Source: Plasmopara viticola | Lineage: Eukaryota; Oomycota; Peronosporomycetes; Peronosporales; Peronosporaceae | Assembly: GCA_001695595.3 (NCBI GenBank) | Contig: MBPM02000039.1 | Location: 558,001 to 622,000, forward strand | DNA: 64,000 nt | Reading direction: 5' to 3' | Part shown: in pieces, positions 9,656 through 19,599 of the stretch | Layout of the letters: every line of letters starts with the position of its first letter | Position numbering within the stretch: the first letter of the stretch is position 1 | Notes under the pieces: model-generated | The model's input: only the letters and a program-made list of their open reading frames with translations | What the model was told of the DNA's origin: nothing | The model's database searches: none | Program-made: the position numbers and the translations under genes

Positions 9656-12212
9656 CACATTCCAAGAATGGACCAAAGTGATGGTTCAAGCAGGCTTTAT
9701 TCTGACAAGAGCGTCTGCCATTTCGGCTTTGTGTCCAAAAGCCTTTAGTTTGGCGCATTGTACACGCTTCTCGTCAGCTAAATCTAGGGAAGATTTTCCC
9801 GGCGATACCGACGCCGCGGAGGAAGACATCTTTGACGCTTTGTCTGAAAGTCATTGATTCTCGCGCATAAACCCTCTTAGAGGTTACTATCAAGATAGAT
9901 TGCGTGAATCAAATATCGCATGTACCGCACTTTCGACCTCATGTATTCAAATTGAGGGAATTATCGCTTTAATGGGGCTAAGCGAAAGCCCGAGTACGAT
10001 CAACCTGCTTTTGCAGAAAGTATGTAATGATATAAAGTTTGTAATGATAATCAACTTTGACGCCGTCTACGTGTTTACGCACAATGAAGATGTCGCAGAC
10101 CACGTTATGGCTATAGACCGTGGACTCGAACGGTGGGAAAAACAGCAACTTGACATCAAGTTATCAAAGTGCCAGTTCTGCGTGGACGAGATTCCAAGCC
10201 TAAGAGACTTTGTCAGACGAAAAGGCGGCGGAATGGACCTGACAAAATTAAGAACATTGCAGAATGGCCTATGTTCATAACAAAGAAGCAAGTGCTTTTT
10301 AGGCCCAATAGTTCATATCCCAAGTTCTGCAAGGACCACTTCATCACAGTATTGAGAAAAACATCCTCGAGTAGCGATCGGGCTTTCGGGCGACCGGCTG
10401 CGCTGCTTCACCAAATGCAAGCGTCTCTTGACGCCTCCACCTGTTCTAGACTTCTGGACGTTTCTAAACCATTCGGTGTAGGACGCCTCGAATTTTGCGG
10501 CCGGGGTGATCTCGCTCCAAGGTGATCTTGATAAATAAGCGCACGGGGTGACTTGCGTCGCCCTTGGTCAAATCGCAACGATATGAACAAGTCGATTATT
10601 TCGAGGGAGGGCTTGAGCATCTAATCGCTTTTACTGGTCGAAAGACAAAGCCAGCCGAGATGAAATATTCTGTTCGTGAGCAAGAGCTTCTTGCAATTAT
10701 GCATGCGCTTAAAGTATGGCGCGTGTGTCTTTTCTATCGACCATTCACGGTCAAAACAGATCACTAAAGTTTCGAGATGATCCTGACGCAAAAGACCACA
10801 ACTCGCAGAGTAGCGCGATGGCGAAATGAGCTTGCAAACTTACATATTATGTTCAAGTACGTTACCGGTAAAACAAACACCGTGGATGATGCACTGTCAC
10901 GCAATCCGAATTTCGAAAGTAAAGCTTGCAAAAAAGCTACTGGAAGCGGCTAAGAACCGCGAGATCGCGGTGACAGTCAGGACGAACAAGGGTACAGCTA
11001 CTCAATCCGCAAAGCTAATGTATTCGTCGAACAGAGACCTACAGTATATCATCAATATCAACAAGAAGCTGGATAAAGGAGATGATGTGCCAAGATACTC
11101 ATTGCATGATGGTATTTTGTATTATCAAACAGGCGAAGATGAGACTTCACGACTTTTTATTCTCGACGACGGAGATCTAAAGAATTGAGTCATCTGTGAA
11201 AATAATAACTTTGTATCGACAGGCCGGTCGCCCAGAATTTTCCAAGATTATAAAATGACGAAGGACATCTAGCGCTATATCAAAATTTGTGAAATTTCTC
11301 AGTCGGACAAGACTAAGCAGACTAGACCGCCACAATTACTTCAGTCTTCGGATATTTTAAGAGGTAAATGGTACGACAATTCAATGAATCTCATCGTGTC
11401 CTTTCTGGAGACCAAAAGTGGTCTCAATGCCGCCATGGTGATTGTTGATCGCTTAGAAAAAGGACCCTGTTCACCGCTACGAAGACAATGAATGATACTG
11501 CAGAAGTCGCAACAACCTTAAAAAAAGATGAAAAATCATGGCGTACTATACACCATCATGTCCCACCGAGACACCAAATTTACATCTAACTCGTGGCGAG
11601 CAATCGTAGGCCACAAACGAATGGACGAAAGGAAAAAAAAATAACCGCTTTATCATAGATTTTTCGAGGTGTCGTCAACCCAGCACAAAATGATTGCGAT
11701 AACTTTTTCAAGAAACGTTCCTCAAGGTCGCACAGGGCCAGGCTAGACTTGTCCAAGACTTTTAAGTTGGTGATATGGTGCCTTGGGATGGCAAGAATTT
11801 GGATATCGCAAAGCCTTTGCTCAATTTAAAAACCCGCACCAAATTATGTTAGCCCATTCCTGATCGTGAAGAAAGTTTCACGAGATTTCTATGAGTTGAA
11901 AATATCGAAGGAACAGGAGCTGCAGTGTTTTACATTTCACTGTTGAAGCCGTATCGCAAGGGTTTTAAACATCAGCAAAAGGTAAATAAGGTCATCAAGG
12001 TCAATGACACCGAAGGACGACTCGTTGCAGCCGTGATTGGACATCGTAAGGACACAGGAAACGAACAGTACAAAGTACAGTGGATTGGTGAAACCGAGAA
12101 GGAAGCCACTTTGGAGCCCGTGGAGAATTTAAGGCAAATTTTCGAACTCATGGACCGTTATTGAAATTTCATAAAAGATGAGCTCTATCGTTTCGATTAG
12201 GCATGGACATCA
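9656..12212 (+). mobile_element. Ty3/gypsy retroelement, decayed copy C
   Basis: This is the best preserved body. Domains in order: reverse transcriptase (about 9900-10280, with MGLSESPSTINLLLQKV and LSKCQFCVDEIPSL), the connection with DASKFAAG in a shifted frame near 10470-10510, RNase H (10564-10767), RNase H tail and integrase zinc region (10826-11188), integrase core remnants (about 11220-11650, stops present), and chromodomain (about 11990-12164, EGRLVAAVIGHRKDTG). The active site reads INFDAVYV where family members have two adjacent aspartates. The first ~200 bp encode, antisense, a short alanine/lysine-rich frame of unknown origin that is also present in A and B. Copies B and C are inverted relative to each other, giving a long near-palindrome centred near 9.2-9.4 kb. 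Confidence 0.87.
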
Positions 12213-13121
12213 TGTGACGTAAGCGTAGCCACCAGCAGTATTGCCGGTAACGGCTCTTACGCAATATAATTTAACATTACTAAGATACATTCGCATTAGT
12301 ACTGTCCATAGAAATAGACACTTTTTAAGACCAGAAAAAATTCCAGATGACCCATAATCATTGGAAATCAAGACATCTTATTGACCGAGAATAATCTAGG
12401 ATGTGTAAGAGATCAGATGGAGAAACGAAAAGTGATAGCCCTTGATATGGTAGCAGAAGATGGCTTCGAGCCACGAATTGGGCTTTAGTAAGAAGAGAAG
12501 TCGCAGAAGTTTCCCATCTAATATCACTTTTCAATTTGCTTTTAAGCACCTAACACTCCTTCCCCTTCACCGACTTCGCCCCCTCGCCCGCTAAAGCCTC
12601 GTCCAACGACTGACTTCAATAAGCTTTCTCTGCAACTGTGTTACGTTCATACATTGTAGGAGTCCACACCTGAGTAATCTGACTCTGTTTTCCTTGACAT
12701 GACTTCGCGCGTCATATACATAATCTTGCATCAGAAATCTAACAGCCTTACCCTGGGCTTCTATATGCGGTACAACGCTCGTTGTTGTGGAAGTCCATTT
12801 CCACTTGCATGAAAGTCGCTCACTCACGCAATTTCTATGGTCTTGCGGACAGCTGGTGATTCTTTAGGACTTGTTAAGTTGCAGCGTCTGCTTCTTTGGC
12901 ACATCCTTTCAATGTTCGCGCTCTCTCATCATATTTGGATTTGCTAGTAGATCGCTCGCTGTACTGTGGCTTCTAGCTCGTTTTGAATTTTTATTTTTTT
13001 TTAAACGAAGATCCTTGATGTTTTTCCGGACAAAAAATATACATGTGTACTTCCGCACTTATTTACTTCATAGCCAATAAACAAATCTCAGAATTGTAAA
13101 TTTTGCCGTAATGAAGTCACA
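12213..13121 (+). repeat. Candidate 3' LTR of copy C
   Basis: About 909 bp, beginning TGTGACGTAAGC 48 bp after the chromodomain stop and ending near GTCACA. It aligns along its length with 5618-6531 (inverted) and 15202-16069 (direct). Immediately after it the sequence changes to a Ty1/copia relic, unlike the flanks of the other two copies. Small frames inside it are shadows. Confidence 0.55.
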
Positions 13122-13646
13122 CGGCATCTGCTTCAAGCCCGGCGACAAGCTTTTGCGGGTACTCGGATGCAGGCCGGCGATCATGTAGACCGAGAATCGA
13201 CATCGTGGTATATGTTTATTCTCGTAAGCGCTACTGTTAGTTGGGGAAGCAAATAACAGTCATGTGTATCGCTATTCACCATTGAAGCAGAGTACATTGC
13301 TCTACTAAGAAAATTAGTGGCTCCATCACTTGCTAAGTGAGATCATGAATGCCGCAGCCAACAAGTCTGGATCTGAGCTCCACTTCATGGAAGACAACCA
13401 GTCGTGCATCAAGATGACGAAACATCCAGTAAGTCATGGTCATGCCGAACATATCGACATCAAGACTCTCAAATTCGTGACAAAATCAGGCGTGTTGAAG
13501 TCAAGCTCGAGGATTGTCAAAATTCGGTGATGTTGGCGGACATCATGATCGAGGGACAACCAGGACCGCATCACAAGGACTTAACAACGGTACTTGGTAT
13601 GCACGCGTGTTTGCATCGAAAAGGCGTGTTGTGGGTTGACGGTTGA
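13122..13646 (+). mobile_element. Ty1/copia RNase H fragment
   Basis: Reading the plus strand through two or three frame breaks gives the C-terminal RNase H domain of a copia pol: a GYSDA-like opening near 13155, TIEAEYIAL near 13280, then FMEDNQSCIKMTKHPVSHGH and HIDIKTLKFV (13385-13480), then a shifted frame with MLADIMIEGQPGPHHKDL (about 13528-13580). It ends near 13646. No integrase, reverse transcriptase or LTR accompanies it, so it is a fragment captured between copy C and the gene fragment at 13.9 kb. Confidence 0.8.
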
Positions 13647-13879
13647 AGTTACCGTAAATCTGTCTAAGTCGATCCCGCATAATTACGGCGCTTTTACCAA
13701 TGGTTAGACGCATAGGATGATTGGATGACCTTTACATGATTTGTATCTGGACTGCATATAAAATCAGGTAGCTTAAGCAAACCCAAAAATAACTTTACTT
13801 CCAAATATCTCTTCTCCTGCACAGTCGTCTCCTCTCCACAAGTGCAGACTTCCGTCGCACTCTTAGAGTATCATTCAAT
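13647..13879. other. No feature recognised
   Basis: Short spacer between the copia relic and the gene fragment. I see no coding potential or repeat in it. Confidence 0.5.
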
Positions 13880-14345
13880 GCTCAGCCGAATTCAACAGAG
13901 CGCAAATTAGCGCTATGCACCCATTATGTCAATCGCGTAACTCGTTGACATATCCATCAGCAGCAAATTGTTGCACGTTATTGACTACATCACTAACTTC
14001 GCGCACTAGCATGGATTTGTGATGCAAAATCGCTTTTGGTTGCGACATTTTCGTGGATTTAGCCGGTTAGCAACGTCACCCCTCCAATACCACCCAAGTG
14101 TGTTAACGCAGCCGCTTTTTTTTGCTTTCTTGGGGACTGGGAATTGCAACAGACTGCAAGCTGCACGGTGAGTGCAGCCACTAAGTTGGCATTTTCACTC
14201 ACTGACGTCCTCGGTACGTGAAGAATTTGTCACGTAGTCCACAAGACGCGGCACCAGGTCCATAAGCTTGCGTAAAAAATGTTGGCATACCAGCTGTTTG
14301 GAATTAGTGGGGAGTGCGGCTTAGTTACTGAATGAAAGGGTATTT
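13880..14345 (-). pseudogene. 5' fragment of the 276-aa repeat-protein gene
   Basis: This aligns in the same orientation with about 19030-19500, that is the first ~130 codons and the upstream region of the gene at 18586-19416 (shared stretches include the region around CACGTAGTCCACAAGACGCG and GCAGCAAATTGTTGCACG). The start codon region is altered and indels break the frame. The rest of the gene is absent; it is cut off near 13880. It is a decayed partial duplicate inside the retroelement-rich right arm. Confidence 0.75.
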
Positions 14346-14439
14346 CATACATCTTAAATATCACCATTTTGTAGACATCAAATACACGTCTATCTATGGC
14401 GTGCAATGGTGTCTGCTGTGGGAATGCAACACAATTTGG

Positions 14440-15201
14440 CTTCGGCTTTTAGACCACGAACGGATGGACAAACGGAAAGAACGAACCTATCTTTTGTAGA
14501 CGACCTCCGAGGTGTCGTCAATCTAGCACATAATAATTGTATGACTTTTTGCATTTGGTTGAGATAGCCTATAGCGACGCGTACACTCTACAATTGGAAA
14601 TCTCTGTTCGAAGCGAATCTAAAATATGCTCTTATGTACCCAATGATGTGAACGCTTGTGCTGATTTTTCCAACAACGCAAGTTGGAAAAATCAGCACAA
14701 GCGTTTTTATTACACCAAGAAGCGTTTCTCAAGGTCGCACAGAACCAAATGAGGAAACACAAGAGAGCATGGAGTACTAGTATGACAGTAATAGACTTAT
14801 CGAATATTTTTAAGTTGGCGATATGGTGCTTTTGGACGGCAATAATTTGATTCTGCAAAGGTTTTGCTCAGTTGAAGAAACTAGATTAGCCCATCCTCGA
14901 TCGTGAAGAAAGTTTCGCGATCTTCCTATGAGTTGGGATTATTGACGGGATTGAAGCTGCACTCAGTGTAATACACTTCACTGTTGAAGTCGAATTGCAT
15001 GGACCCCAAGCGTCGGCAAAAGGTGAATAAGGCCATGTTGGCCAATGGGGAAATATACAGGTGGCTTGGATAAATCAAGAAAGAAGCCACGTGGGAGCCC
15101 GTGGAGAATCTAGAGCGAATTTTCGGACTCATCGACCTTCGTTGGGCTGCTAAAAAGATCAGCCCAAATGCTTGAAGTAGGCATTGCTTAAAAAGAGGTC
15201 A
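14440..15201 (+). mobile_element. Ty3/gypsy retroelement, 3' fragment copy D
   Basis: This corresponds to about 11600-12212 of copy C: integrase C-terminal linker remnants at 14455-14560 and 14840-14960, and a chromodomain-like end at about 15040-15130 (the GKIYRWLG, EATWEPVENLE-type stretch with changes). It is more diverged than A-C and carries an internal perfect hairpin at 14651-14705 not seen in the other copies. An A/G-rich run precedes the LTR. It is non-coding. Confidence 0.7.
14651..14705. repeat. Perfect 24-bp inverted repeat with 7-nt loop
   Basis: The arms 14651-14674 and 14682-14705 are exact reverse complements, separated by AACGCAA. One arm corresponds to element sequence; the second looks like a templated back-copy. 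The inverted repeat is absent from the matching place in copy C. Confidence 0.9.
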
Positions 15202-16069
15202 TGTGACATAACCGTCGTCACTGGTAGTTTTGCCGGTACCGGCTTTTGTGATCTAACACTCTTAAATACATATGCATTGGTACTACCCATAGAAATTGGT
15301 GATTCTGCAGATTCAGACCAGAACAAATTCCGAATACCCCAAAATCATTGGGAATTAAGACACCTTATTGATTGAAGATAATCTAAGATGTGTAAAAAGT
15401 CAGTTGGAGTAAAGAAATACGATAGACTTGAAAATGGTAAGAGGTTATGGCTGATAGCCACCAGTTGAGCAGCAGCAAAAAATGAAGTCGCAAAAGCTCT
15501 CCATTCACTCCTCAAATTGCTTCAAACAACTAACACTCCCTCCCCTTCACCGACTTTGCCGGCTCGCCCGCTTGCCCGCTCAAGCTTCGTCCGATGCCTG
15601 ACTTCAAAAAGATTTCTTCGCAACTGTGTTACATTTATGCCAACACCTGAGCAGTCTGACTCTGTTTTTCTTGGCGTGACTTCGCGCGCCATATACATCC
15701 TCTTCCTTTAAAAATCTAACAACCTTACTCTCGGCTTTTATATGCGGTAAAACGCTCGTTGTTGCGGAAGTCCAATTACGCGTGCATGACAGTCGCTCAC
15801 TCACGCAATTTCAATCGTCTTGCGGACAACTGGTGATTTATCACGACTTGATAAAGTATCAGCGTTCGCTTCTTAGGCACATCTATCGATGTTCACGCTC
15901 TCGGTATGATTGGATTTGCTAGTAGATCGCTCGCTGTACTGTGGCTTCTAGCTTTTTTGAGTAAAGCTTGAATCATTAAATTGATTTCCTCAAAGTATTT
16001 TTCGAAAGAAGTTTTACTTGCACTTTATTACTTCCTAGCCGAGACTTGTTTTATTGCTATTATGAGACA
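15202..16069 (+). repeat. Candidate 3' LTR of copy D
   Basis: About 868 bp, starting TGTGACATAACC after an A/G-rich run and ending TATGAGACA. It aligns with the other two candidate LTRs. The sequence just outside (ATTCGAAA) is shared with the flank of copy B, placing B and D at the equivalent ancestral insertion site next to the protease gene. Confidence 0.55.
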
Positions 16070-17245
16070 ATTCGAAAAAAAAATTCCACTGCGAATGATC
16101 AATACGCGATCAGCGTGCGCGACGAGAGCATATCCTTGCGTTGGCGCAAGTCGCTAGGTGTGTGTACCTGCACGTGCCCTTGATTTCTTCATATTTTGTA
16201 GCATACTGAAGTCTGGACGCTTTTATTTAAGTGAAACATACAGATTTTGGCCCTGGTCTTTCTACGTGCTTCTTTGAGACACACGCGGTCTTCTTGGTTT
16301 GCATTCGTAAATGAATTTTATTGGTATCTTATAAAGTCTTACCTTAGCGCTTATCACCTCGTTTATTTTTTATTACGGTAGAGAGACCCTCATCAATTTA
16401 ATGCCGGCAAATATTTGTATTTTTCGCATAAATCGTAGGAGTTTACGGTACAGTTTAAATGATCTAAAGCATCCCTTCCTTCGCGGCAAGCCTTCCTGAG
16501 CGCTTATTGACATTGCATGCACCGTCTCTAAGTACTTTTTGGCGGTACATGTTGTCGTGGAAGTCTAGATTGTGCCGTCCTTGCCATCACGGCCGCGTCT
16601 CTCTGCCCGTAATCAGGTTGCCTGACCATAAAGCTTATACCTCTTAGAGATTATTTTTTGAGGACGTCTTTTACACTTCGTCAATTTTTCGCATCTGGAA
16701 GCTGACTCTTTTTAGAGCTTCTCCATAAACCCTGTGACGTCTCTAGCCAACGTTCCACAAGGGTGGCAACATAGTGCAAATTAGTTCGATAAGCCTTGTT
16801 TGTCTAGTCCTGTCACTTTTTCGTTTTTACCATAAATGGCTGCACCTCCAGCGTTATAGTAGTGTTAGACTTCGTGCTTATGCACATCCAAGTCGAGGTT
16901 GATGAAAATTTGATTCAAAACTGATTAGGGACTTGCGTCTTTACATATTGCGATTTGCATGATTGTTTTATGCTCAGGCAATTAAGACTATCCATTACGG
17001 ACGAACAACATGTCTAGCGCATGCGACCTTTCTCCGCATATTATGATTACATGATAAACCTGCTGTTTCTTCACACCCAGCCCGAATGTCACAACTCGTA
17101 AATGATTGGTATGTGGCCTCTGATTTTTTCGGAAGCGATGGCCACACGATGACTTTATCCTGCTACCGCTGCGCGTTATTCAACAGCACATCCACTCTTC
17201 GCAGTTTTAAATCTACTAGCTCCTGTTCACTTGCTCAACGCTACT
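16070..17245. other. Protease 5' flank, right arm
   Basis: No gene recognised. It is the inverted homologue of 4451-5617. The last ~200 bp before the protease start are nearly identical to the left copy. Confidence 0.7.
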
Positions 17246-17998
17246 ATGAAGGTAATTTCCATCGCTGCTCTCGGATCGCTCGCGATCGGTGTCGTCTCTG
17301 CCATTCTCGGGGGAGAAGTTGTTCTTTCAAAGTCGGACGCTCCGTATATGGCCAACTTTCGACACGAAATGGACAGTGAGGCTCTTTGTGGTGGCGTTCA
17401 CATTTCCTTTTCCGTCGTGCTCACGACTGCGTCCTGCTTGGAGCTGTGTCCCTCGTACGTGTCAGTGGGAACGCTCTATTCCAAGGGCTCTACAGATGCT
17501 ATAGCGCTGCCGATCAAGAGTAACAACACTCATCCGCAATACAACAGCGTGAACCGCTCTTATGACTTTGCTCTTGTCCTGCTCGACGGATCACACGATG
17601 CCCCATTCATCCAGCTGCCATTGCGTGATCAGGCCGACCGCGTCATTCCTGCAAAAACGCCGACCACTGCATTGGGATGGGGAAGCACGGATCCGAACAA
17701 CGTTGACGCTGTCTCGGATGTGCTGCATAGCGTCGTGTTGTCCGTATTGGACGACAAAACTTGCCTTGCTGCGACGGGCTTTGGCCTCCCAGCATTTATG
17801 TGCGCCCAAGGTGAACCGGGGAAAGGGCTCACGAAGGTTGACCAAGGTGGCCCTCTTATCATGAAGAGAGACGATGGCAAAGACGAATTGATTGGTCTAG
17901 TGAGTACTGCGAAAAATTGCGACAAGGCTGTGATCGCAAACATCGGGATCGCGCTCGACTATATCTACAAATATCTTTCGATTTTTACTAATCTGTGA
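17246..17998 (+). CDS. Secreted trypsin-fold protein without catalytic residues, GIP-like (right copy)
   Basis: The encoded protein is 250 aa with signal peptide MKVISIAALGSLAIGVVSA, then ILGGEVV. The ATG at 17246 is preferred over the upstream in-frame TTG. As in the left copy, the catalytic His and Ser are missing (TTASCL, VDQGGPL) while the Asp region remains. Substitutions between the copies cluster in the first ~60 and last ~30 codons (for example Leu-Ser-Lys versus Asn-Ser-Lys after ILGGEVV, and FTNL versus LTSL at the end). Positions 17408-17907 match the left copy without a difference. Secretion and an apoplastic inhibitor role are inferred from the family; both copies are open, so both may be expressed. 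No intron is needed. Confidence 0.9.
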   Translation: MKVISIAALGSLAIGVVSAILGGEVVLSKSDAPYMANFRHEMDSEALCGGVHISFSVVLTTASCLELCPSYVSVGTLYSKGSTDAIALPIKSNNTHPQYNSVNRSYDFALVLLDGSHDAPFIQLPLRDQADRVIPAKTPTTALGWGSTDPNNVDAVSDVLHSVVLSVLDDKTCLAATGFGLPAFMCAQGEPGKGLTKVDQGGPLIMKRDDGKDELIGLVSTAKNCDKAVIANIGIALDYIYKYLSIFTNL

Positions 17999-18585
17999 GA
18001 ATAACCAAATGAGCTCGTTTTCCACGATTTGCTTGAATTTGTCGTAGTATTGGTTTTGTAAAAGCTAAACGTTAATTCAATCGGTCTTTCATTTATTCTG
18101 CGATGTTAAAATTTAGCCTTAAGCAATTCTTGCCATCCAAAGTTGTTGTATACAAAATATTTTACGACAGTCATGTGCACTATTTGAAGAGCAGCATGGA
18201 GTACAAATCTTTGAAATTGTATTTGCCTTCATTTCAAGTCGAAAGGGCCTTGTAGGTAGGTACACGTTATAGCACAAAGAGCACTTTGCGCGATCGAAAT
18301 CTCGAGAAAGTAGCAGCTTCGACCTATTTACTCATCAAAATTAGGTTTTACAACATTAAAGCTCTAAGGGCTTGTACGTATAACTTGTTTTTTAGCTACA
18401 AGTTGCACGATAAAACTAGCATTTTAGTAACAACATTGTTGGCGAGCACGTCCACGAGACAAGTACTATTGCCTGTTTCTGCTGGTGGCCCAAACATGGC
18501 ACTCCTCTAAAAAAGCTCAAGAGCTAACAAACCAAGGTGTTTCGTTTGCTTGTATAAGTGTAAAATTCAGTAACCTACTCAAACA
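17999..18585. other. Protease 3' flank and spacer
   Basis: 17999-18405 is the counterpart of 3293-3697. From about 18406 the right arm carries sequence absent on the left. No gene is recognised in this stretch. Confidence 0.65.
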
Positions 18586-19416
18586 TCACAGGTCCGTCGC
18601 TGCACTCTCAATCAGATTATCAATGAGCGTTCTAATCGACGCAATGCTCTCGCTGCTTCCGTCCACACGCGAAAGAATCTCAATAGCTGACGCCCATTCC
18701 TTGACCACCTTGGCCTTATCCAGCGACGCTATCAGTGTCGTCTTCTCTTCTCCAATGTCACAATGTTCCACTTTGGCTTTCTTTTTCTCCGCCATTGGTT
18801 CCGTGTACCTCGGTCTCTTTTCCTTCTCTTTTTCCGTTTCTTCACTTACAATTCTGGGTGCTACTTCAGGCTCGGAAGTTACAGAAACAGGAGCAGATAC
18901 CACTTTATGTGCAAAAGTAATGGGAGAGTAAAGTCCCGCCACACTTTGTTGCCAATAATCAACCAAAAGATCGACAAAGTTTGCTTTCGCAAAATGTTTG
19001 CGATTTGGACGAAGACTCAATTGCACACAAGCCGAGCGCAAAATTAGCGCTGTGCACCCGTTGAGTTGATCGCGCAATTCGTTTACATCCCCATCAGCAG
19101 CAAATTGTTGCACGTAATTGACCACATCACTAGCTTCGTGCACTGGCATGGGATGATGTGGTAAATTCGCTTTCGGCTGCGACATTTCCGTGGTTTTAGC
19201 CGGTATTTTAGCAACGTCACCTCTCCAATAGGACACGAGCGAGTTAATGTAGCCGCTTTTTTTCTTGCTTTTCTTGGAGACTGGGAAATGCAACAGACTG
19301 CAAGCTGCACGGAGATCAGCGTGAGTACAGCCACTAAGTTGGCTTTTTAACTCACTGACGTCCTCGGTACGTGGAAAGTTTGCCACGTAATCCACAAGAC
19401 GCGGCACTAGGTCCAT
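18586..19416 (-). CDS. 276-aa protein with two copies of an unrecognised helical motif
   Basis: This is a single open frame from ATG at 19416. Residues 5-64 and 97-155 repeat a pattern: LV-Y-V...F....DV-EL+.QL.GCT...LR.AC..L...K......LV.YW. The spacing and the basic residues at the motif end resemble small DNA-binding helix-extended-helix folds of the SAP/LEM kind, but I cannot name the family. After residue 160 comes a charged, low-complexity region with two basic clusters (EKRPRY, EKKKAK) that could be nuclear localisation signals, then a predicted helical tail. A broken 5' copy sits at 13880-14345. The gene lies between the right protease copy and NCAPH2, and the matching place in the left arm lacks it. 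It looks like a real gene of unknown function. Confidence 0.7.
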   Translation of the reverse strand: MDLVPRLVDYVANFPRTEDVSELKSQLSGCTHADLRAACSLLHFPVSKKSKKKSGYINSLVSYWRGDVAKIPAKTTEMSQPKANLPHHPMPVHEASDVVNYVQQFAADGDVNELRDQLNGCTALILRSACVQLSLRPNRKHFAKANFVDLLVDYWQQSVAGLYSPITFAHKVVSAPVSVTSEPEVAPRIVSEETEKEKEKRPRYTEPMAEKKKAKVEHCDIGEEKTTLIASLDKAKVVKEWASAIEILSRVDGSSESIASIRTLIDNLIESAATDL

Positions 19417-19599
19417 GAGCTCGCCTGAATTGCCGTAAAAAATTTTACATACCAGCTGTTTGGAATTAGTGGGGAGCTCGGCTTAATTACTGAATGAATT
19501 GGTAATTACTACATCCTAAATATGACCATTTAGTAGCATAGACAAATGCTCTTAGGAGCAACTTGACACGAGCGTCTTATGTACATCTAGTGGGAGACT

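Noticed and set aside
9308..9857. Plus-strand frames of 146 and 97 aa
   Set aside because: These are antisense readings of the NCAPH2 fragment. The plausible residue content comes from the complementary coding sequence.
18485..18931. 148-aa plus-strand frame rich in Ser/Phe
   Set aside because: It is wholly antisense to the 276-aa gene, which has the better start and repeated motif.
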